From assembly GCF_001644645.1 (NCBI RefSeq), contig NZ_CP011390.1:682001-746000 (forward strand): a stretch of DNA of 64,000 nt. The letters are read 5' to 3'. Shown here piece after piece: positions 9,891 through 17,418 of this stretch; the first letter of the stretch is position 1, and each line of letters starts with the position of its first letter. Position numbers and translations under genes: made by a program. This stretch comes from Flavisolibacter tropicus. GTDB lineage: Bacteria; Bacteroidota; Bacteroidia; Chitinophagales; Chitinophagaceae. Below the pieces are notes generated by a model, which was not told the DNA's origin, searched no databases, and saw nothing but the letters and a program-made list of their open reading frames with translations.

Positions 9891-10772
9891 CTAATGCGTT
9901 CCAGACGTATTATTATATTTCCTCGAAACTAGAATTGCTTTATTCCCATTCCAATTGTACAATTGAGTTTTTTTAAATGTTTCATGACTAAGGTTACCCT
10001 TACTTGATCCTTTTCTTATTTGCTTTATAATGCTATTGGGCTTGCCACCATTATCCGATGGGAAAATTAGATTTTCTAAATAGTAACTCTCCTCGTCTCC
10101 TACTTCCATAATTGAAGGCAAGCTTAGAATTTGGGTGCCATTCCAGGCAAATGGATATGTAAAATTAGGAATCATACAGGCTGCACCTGAAAAGTATACT
10201 TCAATTATTGCTTGTATCCTATTTAAGCCCTTGTTGCCATGAAGTGTAGCACCAGCACTCATAGCGCTTTCCAGATTATCAATTGTAAAGTAGGTGTAAT
10301 CAATAATCTTTCCATTATGAATTGCTTTTATTACTGCGCTATATACCTTCCTGATATCATCACGAACATCTAAGTGCATCTTTTCATAAGGATCTTCCAT
10401 AATTTCAGCTATACCAAATACAAATTTTACATCCTTATCTTCTACCTTATTAAATGACAAGTCTCCACTCCATATATACCCCTTTTCATCACGACCTTGA
10501 ACATTATATTGGATTTCATACCAGGGAGCAGCTATACCAGAGACTTCCAATAAACTATCAGTCCCTCTTAATATGGTTACTTCAGAGCCGGAAATTAGCT
10601 TGTTCTTATAATTGGTACTGTAAATGGGGGTTTCATGAATATAGGCTGTATCTGCAAACACAAAAGTCTTTTGCCCATTCATAAACTGATTGTAGCAACC
10701 CGGTTCTTGACGTATTTGTGTTAGTCCCAGAAGTGGTAAACATAAGAGTATGGATAAAAATAGTTTTCTCAT
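9891..10772 (-). CDS. Secreted SH3-like domain protein (copy 2)
   Basis: This 293-residue exported protein is paralogous to the neighbour at 8913-9761. It has a Sec signal peptide (MRKLFLSILLCLPLLGLTQ). The SH3-like region spans about residues 35-110 and closes with KGYIWSGDLSF. A second domain contains FSGAACMIPNF and LIFPSDNGG, matching the sister gene. The ATG overlaps the stop of the sirtuin gene by four bases (ATGA), so it is the second gene of a sirtuin operon. Function is unknown. Two copies in tandem with different operon positions suggest local duplication. Confidence 0.72.
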   Translation of the reverse strand: MRKLFLSILLCLPLLGLTQIRQEPGCYNQFMNGQKTFVFADTAYIHETPIYSTNYKNKLISGSEVTILRGTDSLLEVSGIAAPWYEIQYNVQGRDEKGYIWSGDLSFNKVEDKDVKFVFGIAEIMEDPYEKMHLDVRDDIRKVYSAVIKAIHNGKIIDYTYFTIDNLESAMSAGATLHGNKGLNRIQAIIEVYFSGAACMIPNFTYPFAWNGTQILSLPSIMEVGDEESYYLENLIFPSDNGGKPNSIIKQIRKGSSKGNLSHETFKKTQLYNWNGNKAILVSRKYNNTSGTH

Positions 10773-11461
10773 TTAATGTCAAGTAATAGTTCTTTAAGCA
10801 AGGGCATACCTTCTGTAGCAGTTTTTTCAATCTTGGTTAAATTGTATAAAGGAGATGTGTAAGGTATTTTTTTATCGACTATAAACTTGGGTATTTGCCA
10901 TGGAGCATAATCTACCAGTCCGGCGGCAGGGTAAACCACTAATGAGGTGCCTACTACCATAAAGATGTCAGCGCTTTTCACCAATTGTATGGCATTTTCA
11001 ATCATAGGAACAGGCTCTTCAAACCAAACGATATGCGGCCGTAACTGGGCACCGTCATCAGCCTTATCGCCTATTTGTATATCACCTTCTATTGGATAGA
11101 CCAATGATTCATTTGTTTCACTGCGCATCTTGAAGATTTCCCCATGAAGGTGTAGTACATTCTTTGAGCCTGCCCGCTCATGCAGGTCGTCAATATTTTG
11201 AGTAACGATCTGCACATCAAAATGTTCCTGAAGATCAGCCAGAATATGATGTGCTTGATTAGGTAAAGCATCCTTAACATTACGGCGTCTGAAATTATAG
11301 AACTCCAATACCAATGCCGGGTTTCGTTTCCATGCTGTTGGCGTGGCCACTTCATGAATATCATAGCCCTCCCATAAGCCATCTGAATCCCTAAATGTTT
11401 TCAGTCCACTTTCAGCACTGATGCCAGCACCTGATAGTACAACGAGTTTCTTTTTGGCCAT
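10769..11461 (-). CDS. cobB: Sirtuin-type NAD-dependent protein deacylase lacking zinc cysteines
   Basis: This 230-residue Sir2 enzyme removes acyl groups from protein lysines using NAD. The NAD motif GAGISAESGLKTFRD lies at residues 11-25, TQNIDDLHERAG at 87-98, and the catalytic His106 in HLHGE. Tyr55 and Arg58 (Y-x-x-R) match the pair that recognises succinyl or malonyl lysine in SIRT5-like enzymes, so desuccinylase activity is plausible. The protein has no cysteine at all, so the four-cysteine zinc site of most sirtuins is absent and the small domain is shortened around residues 112-135. It is the first gene of an operon with an SH3-like gene. Confidence 0.9.
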   Translation of the reverse strand: MAKKKLVVLSGAGISAESGLKTFRDSDGLWEGYDIHEVATPTAWKRNPALVLEFYNFRRRNVKDALPNQAHHILADLQEHFDVQIVTQNIDDLHERAGSKNVLHLHGEIFKMRSETNESLVYPIEGDIQIGDKADDGAQLRPHIVWFEEPVPMIENAIQLVKSADIFMVVGTSLVVYPAAGLVDYAPWQIPKFIVDKKIPYTSPLYNLTKIEKTATEGMPLLKELLLDIK

Positions 11462-11484
11462 CCCTAAAAATAAATGATTTCAAT

Positions 11485-11525
11485 AAATGTTAGGTGCCTA
11501 CATGATAATTAGGTACCTAACATTT
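11485..11525. terminator. Hairpin terminator behind the vWA gene
   Basis: A 16-bp stem (11485-11500 with 11510-11525) with one G-U wobble and a nine-base loop lies 3 bp past the stop of the minus-strand vWA gene and just upstream of the sirtuin start. The arm core is TTAGGT-CCTA. It is placed to insulate the two same-strand units. Confidence 0.75.
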
Positions 11526-11528
11526 ACA

Positions 11529-13135
11529 CTAGTTCTTTGCCAGGGAGCTGGTGGCTTTTACCAAATCAATAAACTCTTTTCGATAGCCGTTGGGATCAGC
11601 ACCTGTAGCAGATGTGGCGAGTGAAATCACCTGCTTGTAATTGCTGCTTTCTTTAAATTCAGAATTGCGCAAAAGGAGCCCAAACTCAGCTACAGCGGCT
11701 GAAAACCGAAAATTATTGGATGTGCTTTCAACGCTTAGCTTTTTATCATTGACTTCAATAGAAAGCAAACGACTTATCGTTTCATCAGGCTTCTTATAGC
11801 GTAGCTTCACAGTCATGATCTCTGTAGAATTACTGCCGATAATCTCCCTTTTATTGGATTGATACTTTAGGCTATCCACTGACTGTGTAAACTTGTCCTT
11901 TATACCTACAGGAATTACTTCGTATAGAGCGGTAACGGTATGCCCACTACCTAACTCACCGGCATCTTTTTTATCGTCATTGAAATCTTCAGCAGCCAGC
12001 ATGCGGTTTTCATAGCCAATCAAACGATAAGCCTGTACTTTGGAAGGATTGAACTCTATCTGGATCTTTACATCTTTAGCTATGGTAAATAAAGTACTGC
12101 CAAACTCATTAACCAATACTTTCCTGGCTTCATTACTATTATCAATATAGGAATGATTCCCATTGCCCTTATCAGCCAACTGCTGCATTTTATTGTCTTT
12201 ATAATTGCCCATACCAAAGCCCAATACACTAAGGTAAATACCACTCTCCTGCTCCTTTTCTATCAGGCGTACCAGTTCGTCATCGCTACTAACACCAACA
12301 TTAAAATCACCATCTGTTGCCAGTATTACTCTATTGTTGCCATCATTTATAAAGTTCTCTTTTGCAGTCTTATACGCTAGTAAAATTCCCTCTCCCCAGC
12401 GGTAGAACCACCAGCCTGCAGGTTGTTAATGGCTTCCTTAATTTTGGCCTTATTACTGCCATTTGTAGAAGGTAAGACAAGGCCTGAATTGCTTGCATAG
12501 ACAACTATTGCCACCTTATCTTTTTCCCTTAGTTGATCAACCAACATTTTCAGGGATTCTTGTACTAACGGAAGCTTATTGGGTTCAACCATTGAGCCAC
12601 TAACATCAATTAGGAAAACAAAATTGGATGCAGGAAGGTTATCTGTTGGAATCTCTTTTCCTTTTAAACCAATATGCACTAATTGATGTTTGGTATTCCA
12701 TGGACAACTGGCTATTTCTGTAAATACGGAGAATGGTTCATTGCCTTTAGGAGCCTCATAATCATAGTCAAAATAATTGATCATCTCTTCAATGCGCACG
12801 GCACCTGCAGGTGGTAAACTTCCCTCTTGTAAATAGCGTCTAACATTACTATAGGATGCCTCATCTACATCTATAGAAAATGTGGAAAGAGGTTTCTTTA
12901 AAGGTGATAGAAATCGGTTTTCAATGATATTGTCATAATCTTCGGTATTAATTGGGAGTTCTGGTTTCGCTTCATCTAGCTTGTTAGATTCCGCTACCAT
13001 TGTAGTATCTGTTGTAGTTAAGGTCACATCTTTTATGGCCACATTATCAGTAGACATATGTCGGCCACCTTGATTACAGGCTGCAAAAAAGCATAGTAGC
13101 GCCACAGCTGCTAGAGCAGTTGATTTCGTAAACAT
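11529..13135 (-). pseudogene. von Willebrand A (YfbK-like) lipoprotein, split by a frameshift
   Basis: The gene encodes an exported lipoprotein with a YfbK-type N-terminal domain, a vWA domain and a C-terminal DUF3520-like part. From the ATG at 13135 the signal ends at the lipobox FFAAC. The vWA metal site DVSGSM is intact near residue 180. The frame then reads GGSTAGEREFY and stops at 12377. In the next frame the expected GEGILLAYKTAKENF-type continuation follows at once, runs through GNHSYIDNSNEARKVLV and ends at 11529. One G is missing from the run at 12394-12397, four C on the plus strand. Restoring it gives a single protein of about 535 residues. It may be a sequencing error or a real lesion. 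Confidence 0.85.
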
Positions 13136-13284
13136 GATTGAAGATTTAATGGTTATAGATAGATGCAAAAACTGAGAATTTGCATAAAGGCAAGGTGGGC
13201 AATCGTTAGAAGAAATAGAAATGATGACAGTAGTTTATAATTAAAAGGATAAATTAATTGTGCTGGCTGTCAATTAAAGAAGCC

Positions 13285-13665
13285 TTATTGTTTCCTTAAG
13301 AAAATAATTGTACTGTCTTTTGCTATAAGCTTGATGTAAGATGAATCGATAGGTTGATAAGAAAGTACAGAAGAATCTTCTTTCAGCAGGAGTTGCTTGT
13401 TTTTACTATCAAATGTATAGCCTGATTTTGTTACCGAATCTTTTTGGTGAAGTGTTATGGTATCTTTTGTGAAGGAGACATCATAAACTGCAGTGTCATA
13501 GAGTGTGGAGGCTAAGAGCATTACACCGATTAAATTACTATCGGGTGTTGCAATAGAATCGATCTTCCATTGACCAATAAGCGCATTAGAAGAATTGGTT
13601 GTCTGTTTACAAGAAACCAAAAAAATAAATGCTGCTGAAATAGCAGCCAGTGTTAGCTTTTTCAT
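13285..13665 (-). CDS. Small lipocalin-like lipoprotein
   Basis: This 126-residue lipoprotein begins at the ATG at 13665; a longer frame exists but hides the signal. The signal peptide ends at the lipobox FLVSC. The mature part starts with LIGQWKIDSI, the motif that opens many lipocalin-like beta-barrel domains, followed by alternating strands (YDVSFTKDTITLHQKD, KQLLLKEDSSVLSYQ) and a final IIFLRKQ strand. Ligand and function are unknown. It sits alone between the vWA and EVE genes. Confidence 0.7.
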   Translation of the reverse strand: MKKLTLAAISAAFIFLVSCKQTTNSSNALIGQWKIDSIATPDSNLIGVMLLASTLYDTAVYDVSFTKDTITLHQKDSVTKSGYTFDSKNKQLLLKEDSSVLSYQPIDSSYIKLIAKDSTIIFLRKQ

Positions 13666-13762
13666 TGTTGCAGGTTTTAATGAATTAAAACTGCAGGCCT
13701 GCAACAATGAATACGCAAAACCTTAAAAGGGTAACCTGTAAAAAGTATAAATTCTTAAAAAA

Positions 13763-14170
13763 TTATTCGCCGGCTAACTCCATCACCACTTTCCATTCCT
13801 CTTCTTTAACAGGCGAAACTGATAAACGGCTTAAACGTAGTAAAGCCATATCTTGTAGGCGGGGCTCTGCTTTAATTTGTTTAAGGGAAACCGGCTGTTT
13901 TAATTTCTTTACCGGCTTAACATCAACAACCAACCAGGCTGTTTCATCTGTTGTAGGATCCTGATAATGTTCTTTTGCCACTTCGGCTATGCCTACTATT
14001 TCTAACCCTTCATTACTGTGGTAAAATAGTAATTTGTCACCTTTACGCATGTCTCTTAAGTTGTTGCGCGCTGCATAGTTGCGAACACCATCCCAAAAGG
14101 TTTTACCATCGTTTACAAATTGATCCCAGCTGTATTTAAAGGGTTCGGATTTTATTAGCCAATATGCCAT
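13763..14170 (-). CDS. EVE domain protein
   Basis: This 135-residue protein is a complete EVE domain, a PUA-like fold that binds modified bases in DNA or RNA. The hallmark start MAYWLIKSEPFKYSWDQF, then FWDGVRNYAARNNLRDMRKGD and FYHSNEGLEIVGIAEV, are all present, including the aromatic residues (W16, W26, Y33) that line the pocket in the family. The length is that of stand-alone bacterial homologues. In some bacteria EVE proteins accompany restriction systems, but no such partner is seen here. Transcribed on its own. Confidence 0.9.
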   Translation of the reverse strand: MAYWLIKSEPFKYSWDQFVNDGKTFWDGVRNYAARNNLRDMRKGDKLLFYHSNEGLEIVGIAEVAKEHYQDPTTDETAWLVVDVKPVKKLKQPVSLKQIKAEPRLQDMALLRLSRLSVSPVKEEEWKVVMELAGE

Positions 14171-14305
14171 AATGCTCTATCTAATTTAATTGCGACTGCA
14201 AGAATAATTTTTTTTCACTTTTCCAATCCAAGTTTTTTCTGTCTGCGTAATTATTACAGCATGTCGCTTTTACAATCATGCAGTAATCAATAAAACAAAA
14301 TCATT

Positions 14306-14869
14306 ATGAAACGTCTATTATTGGCAGTTTTACTGCTAACTGGAATTGTATTGTCATCACACGCGCAAACTTCTATGAAGAATGAAAAAACAGTTATGGT
14401 GGGAGGCGCCGCTATGTATCCATCAAAGAATATTGTAGAGAATGCTATGAACTCTGCTGATCATACTACGTTGGTTACAGCCGTTAAAGCCGCAGGTTTA
14501 GTGGAAACCTTGCAAGGGAAAGGCCCTTATACTGTATTCGCTCCTACTAATGCCGCCTTCAATTTACTACCAGAAGGAACTGTAAATAACCTGGTAAAGC
14601 CTGAGAACAAAGCCATGCTAACCGGAATTCTAACTTATCATGTTGTACCCGGCCGTTTAGATAGTAAAGAGTTAATGAAATGGATAAAAAAAGGAAATGG
14701 TAGTACTGAACTAACAACTGTTGCTGGCGGTAAACTCTGGGTGATGGCTAAAGACAATGAACTCTGGCTGAAAGATGAAAAAGGCGGAATGGCTAAAGTG
14801 GAAATTAAAGATGTCTACCAAAGCAATGGAGTGATACATTCTATTGATCATGTGTTAATGCCGAAATAA
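14306..14869 (+). CDS. Secreted fasciclin (FAS1) domain protein
   Basis: This 187-residue exported protein has a Sec signal peptide (MKRLLLAVLLLTGIVLSSHAQ). One FAS1 domain covers about residues 40-187. Its motifs are clear: the H1 box GPYTVFAPTNAAFNLLPEGT near residue 75 and the H2 box VYQSNGVIHSIDHVLMPK at the C-terminus, with YHV between them. FAS1 domains mediate adhesion or protein contacts in the periplasm or at the surface; no enzyme activity is known. The stop codon lies at the edge of a long inverted repeat that separates it from the convergent LutA-like gene. Confidence 0.9.
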   Translation: MKRLLLAVLLLTGIVLSSHAQTSMKNEKTVMVGGAAMYPSKNIVENAMNSADHTTLVTAVKAAGLVETLQGKGPYTVFAPTNAAFNLLPEGTVNNLVKPENKAMLTGILTYHVVPGRLDSKELMKWIKKGNGSTELTTVAGGKLWVMAKDNELWLKDEKGGMAKVEIKDVYQSNGVIHSIDHVLMPK

Positions 14870-15058
14870 CCCCCTGTCCCCCTAAAGGGGAGACTTAGGT
14901 TATTGCTTTCCTTTTTATTGAATCTGTTACTTAGAAATATCGGTTAAACAATAATGCCTCCCAAAGGAGGCATTATTGTTTATAATTTATCTATAAGGAT
15001 GATTGTGTAACGGCAGTATAATAAACCTAAGTCTCCCCTTTAGGGGGACAGGGGGTTA
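14868..15058. repeat. Long near-perfect inverted repeat enclosing a hairpin
   Basis: The arms at about 14868-14902 and 15024-15058 are almost exact reverse complements over ~35 bp, each containing the self-complementary CCCCTTTAGGGG-type core next to a run of five Gs or Cs. Between them lies a separate perfect hairpin. Both arms reach into the stop codons of the flanking convergent genes. A degenerate half-copy occurs at 45338-45358. This looks like a dispersed palindromic intergenic repeat; no transposase is present. Confidence 0.8.
14947..14980. terminator. Bidirectional hairpin terminator
   Basis: Perfect 15-bp inverted repeat (14947-14961 and 14966-14980) with a CAAA loop; the core is ATGCCTCC/GGAGGCAT and the outer arms are A/T-rich, giving a U-tract on either strand. 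It sits in the centre of the larger inverted repeat, between the convergent fasciclin and LutA-like genes. Confidence 0.8.
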
Positions 15059-15775
15059 CCATCCATTTGCCAACACATCAGCAATATGCAGAGGCTTAAT
15101 TGAATAGTTTTTGCCTTTGATATAGCCACCTAAGTGCATGAGGCAGGAAAGATCAGTAGATATGAGGTATTGCGCTTCGGTAGCCAGGGCATTTTCTACT
15201 TTTTGTTCTCCCATGGCTATGGAAATAGGCTCAAACTTTACGGCGAAGGTGCCGCCAAAGCCACAGCAGGTTTCAACATCATTCATTTCAGTCAGCTCTA
15301 AGCCTTTTACATTGGCCAGAAGTTGGCGTGGCTCATTCTTGATCTTACATTCACGTAAAGCCGCACAGGAATCATGATAAGTGGCCTTGCCATTCAGGGA
15401 GGCGCCTACATCTGTAACTTTTAGAATGTTGACCATGAAGTCGGTAAACTCAAAAATGTTTTTACTAAGAGCAGCTACTTCATGATGTAAAGAAGAGTCC
15501 TGAAAGAGTTTACTATAATAGTTGCGAACAAAGCCAACACATGAGGCGCTGGGAGCAACTATGTATTGATCGGGGTTGAAGTCCTTTAAGAACTTAGTAC
15601 AAACCTCGCGCGATTCATCCCAAAAGCCAGCATTGAAAGCTGGTTGACCACAGCAGGTTTGGTTAGGATTATAGGTGATTTTGCACCCTGCTTTTTCCAA
15701 CACCTTTATCATATTGAAAGGCGTTTCCGGATAGAGCTGGTCTACGAAACAAGGCACAAATAATTGTACGTTCAT
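15056..15775 (-). CDS. LutA/GlcF-type cysteine-rich (Fe-S) oxidoreductase subunit
   Basis: This 239-residue cytoplasmic protein has two CCG domains, the type that binds iron-sulphur clusters in LutA/YkgE, GlcF and heterodisulphide reductase. Motif one is CFVDQLYP followed by CCGQPAFNAG near residues 42-50; motif two is the Cys of YHDSC-AAL followed by CCGFGGTFAV near residues 170-180. In LutABC this subunit takes part in L-lactate oxidation to pyruvate. LutB and LutC are not in the window, so the partner is unknown. It is separated from ribH upstream by one base, hence one transcript with it. Confidence 0.85.
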   Translation of the reverse strand: MNVQLFVPCFVDQLYPETPFNMIKVLEKAGCKITYNPNQTCCGQPAFNAGFWDESREVCTKFLKDFNPDQYIVAPSASCVGFVRNYYSKLFQDSSLHHEVAALSKNIFEFTDFMVNILKVTDVGASLNGKATYHDSCAALRECKIKNEPRQLLANVKGLELTEMNDVETCCGFGGTFAVKFEPISIAMGEQKVENALATEAQYLISTDLSCLMHLGGYIKGKNYSIKPLHIADVLANGW

Positions 15776-15776
15776 T

Positions 15777-16277
15777 TTATTTATCCTTTTTCAATAAACG
15801 GCTTAAGGCTATCATTTTCAGCGCTGTAATAGCTGCTTCCTCTCCTTTATGACCATGTATACCACCAATGCGCTCCTCTGCTTGTTCTTGCGTATTGACC
15901 GTTAATACACCAAAAATGGAGGGAACATCTAAGGTTACATTCAGTTGAGTAATGCCTTGTGTTATTGATTGGCAAACGTAGTCAAAGTGCGGCGTATCGC
16001 CTTTTATCACACAGCCTAAAGCAATAAAGGCATCAGCCTTTTCTTTCTTTTTGGCTTCTTTGTGATAGTGCTGGATAGCAAAAGGAATTTCAACAGCGCC
16101 AGGGACTACAATTGTCTTTGTATGAATGCCTTGTTCGTGAAGGATACGTAAGCAGCCGTTTTCCAATTCGTTGATAATGGCTGCATTCCATTCTGTTTTC
16201 ACAAGAACAACGAGGGCATCCTTTATTTGTGGGATGCCCTCTGTTTGTAATAAGGTACTATTAGCTATTTGTGCCAT
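15777..16277 (-). CDS. ribH: 6,7-dimethyl-8-ribityllumazine synthase
   Basis: RibH joins 3,4-dihydroxy-2-butanone 4-phosphate and 5-amino-6-ribitylaminouracil in the penultimate step of riboflavin synthesis. At 166 residues it has normal length and assembles into icosahedral or pentameric shells in the family. Motifs seen are VVPGAVEIPFAIQ near residue 58, ALGCVIKGDTPHFDYVCQ near 87 with the catalytic His, and FGVLTVNTQEQAEERIGG near 121. The expected variant substrate loop is intact. The gene is followed at one base by a LutA-like gene. Upstream lies the left heptamer array of the S23-type gene. Confidence 0.96.
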   Translation of the reverse strand: MAQIANSTLLQTEGIPQIKDALVVLVKTEWNAAIINELENGCLRILHEQGIHTKTIVVPGAVEIPFAIQHYHKEAKKKEKADAFIALGCVIKGDTPHFDYVCQSITQGITQLNVTLDVPSIFGVLTVNTQEQAEERIGGIHGHKGEEAAITALKMIALSRLLKKDK

Positions 16278-16282
16278 AGAAA

Positions 16283-16324
16283 GTAGAAAGGTTCAAGATT
16301 TAAGAGTCAAGGTACAAGGTCTTA
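16283..16324. repeat. Degenerate heptamer array (left flank of S23-type gene)
   Basis: Six consecutive 7-bp units with no gap follow the pattern GRNNYAA, for example GGTTCAA, GAGTCAA and GGTACAA. They fill the space between ribH and the stop of the four-helix-bundle gene and run into its stop codon. The array aligns without gaps, at 23 of 32 positions, to the reverse complement of the array on the other side (16670-16704). Confidence 0.8.
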
Positions 16325-16666
16325 GTTCAATTTATTCAGAATAGCAGATAAGATCTTTCTGATCTGGTTACCTTCATCAATTAACTTAGTCTGTTTATCG
16401 GTTAGGTCCAGATTGTCATAAGTTAAAACTAAGCCCAACCAATAAACCGTTTCTTTTGCTTCCCTTCTGGAAATCTTTATTTTCATTTTTTCATCCAGCT
16501 TGCCTAAATCATCAGATGCTTCAATATAGTTTGCTCCAATTGAACCACTTGAACGGATAACTTGACGTATATACTGTATATTAATTACATCCCATTTTAA
16601 GGCTCTGCAAAAATCTCTAACATCGATCGCGTATGTTGAAAAACGCTCTTCTAACTGTTTAGACAT
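16322..16666 (-). CDS. Four-helix-bundle protein, S23 / 23S rRNA intervening-sequence type
   Basis: This 114-residue protein belongs to the small all-helical family first found encoded in intervening sequences of 23S rRNA genes (S23, avd-like). Diagnostic stretches are FCRALKWDVINIQYIRQVIRSSGSIGANYIEA (residues 19-51), KIKISRREAKETVYWLGL (62-79) and the closing QIRKILSAILNKL. Positively charged faces suggest nucleic acid binding, as for the pentameric relatives. It is not inside an rRNA gene here but wedged between ribH and a TPR gene. Both flanks consist of 7-bp repeats in opposite orientation, suggesting insertion as a unit. Function unknown. Confidence 0.9.
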   Translation of the reverse strand: MSKQLEERFSTYAIDVRDFCRALKWDVINIQYIRQVIRSSGSIGANYIEASDDLGKLDEKMKIKISRREAKETVYWLGLVLTYDNLDLTDKQTKLIDEGNQIRKILSAILNKLN

Positions 16667-16669
16667 CTT

Positions 16670-16704
16670 CTTGCGCCTTGTTTCTTTATCCTTGAGCCTT
16701 ATTA
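16670..16704. repeat. Degenerate heptamer array (right flank of S23-type gene)
   Basis: Five consecutive 7-bp units of pattern CTTNNNN, such as CTTGCGC, CTTGTTT and CTTGAGC, lie between the S23-type start codon and the stop of the TPR gene upstream. The array is the inverted counterpart of 16283-16324. It carries no recognisable Shine-Dalgarno sequence, so the S23-type gene may be translated from within the repeat. Confidence 0.8.
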
Positions 16705-17394
16705 TTTATATTCTCCTAATTGTGCTAAGAATTTATCAGCTTCAAAACCTTTCTCTGTACGAGGGAATTTTTGCTTTAATTCTTTGAATAATTCAACAGC
16801 TTGTTTCTGATCATTAACTACGCGAGCTGCAAAGTAAGCTGCCATGAACAGGTAGTCAGATGAGTTGGCTTCATCTTTTTCAAAATGATGAGCTGCTTTC
16901 TTGTAATTACTTAAAGCGTCATTGTTCTTGCCTTGTTCTGCGTAAGCATCACCTAACAACTTGTAAGCTCTGGCTTGAATTTGCTTGGCATCTGAGCTAA
17001 AGTCGTTTAAGAATTTTACTGCATTAGCAGCGTCGCCTACTTGCAAATAAGAAGCACCAGCATAGAACTTAGCCAGGTTACCAGCTTTTGTACCAGAGTA
17101 TTTGTCGGCCAGTTTTACAAAGCCTTGGTTAACGCCATCGCCATTTAAAGCCAAGCGGAAAGAGTCTAAGCGATAGTATTCTTCAGCTTTAAAAATTGCT
17201 TCAGCCGCTTTTTGCTCGTTAGGCTTCTGAACGAAGTTCTTGTAAGCCAGGTAACCACCGCCTACTAAGATAATAGCCAATGCCGCAATGGTAATGGGGC
17301 GGTTGTAACGACTCCAAAAGTCTTTTGCACGATCCACCGCCTCTGTTTCCTGATTTTGTTCAACCGGGCGGGATACTGTTTTTGTTTCAGCCAT
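16702..17394 (-). CDS. Membrane-anchored TPR protein (YfgM-like)
   Basis: This 230-residue protein has a charged cytoplasmic N-terminus of about 32 residues, one membrane helix (ITIAALAIILVGGGYLAYKN, about 34-53) and a periplasmic TPR region. The repeats include AGNLAKFYAGASYLQVGDAA near residue 105, ARAYKLLGDAYAEQGKNND near 140 and DYLFMAAYFAARVVN near 180. This architecture matches YfgM, the ancillary subunit of the SecYEG translocon, though Bacteroidota homologues are only loosely similar. It lies 24 bp downstream of pdhA on the same strand, so co-transcription is likely. Its stop codon overlaps the end of the right heptamer array. Confidence 0.82.
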   Translation of the reverse strand: MAETKTVSRPVEQNQETEAVDRAKDFWSRYNRPITIAALAIILVGGGYLAYKNFVQKPNEQKAAEAIFKAEEYYRLDSFRLALNGDGVNQGFVKLADKYSGTKAGNLAKFYAGASYLQVGDAANAVKFLNDFSSDAKQIQARAYKLLGDAYAEQGKNNDALSNYKKAAHHFEKDEANSSDYLFMAAYFAARVVNDQKQAVELFKELKQKFPRTEKGFEADKFLAQLGEYK

Positions 17395-17418
17395 TGAAAG
17401 GATAGTTTATTGGTGGTT

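Noticed and set aside
16322..16666. Four-helix-bundle gene as part of a diversity-generating retroelement (Avd)
   Set aside because: No reverse transcriptase, template or variable repeat is near; the S23-type stand-alone form fits better.
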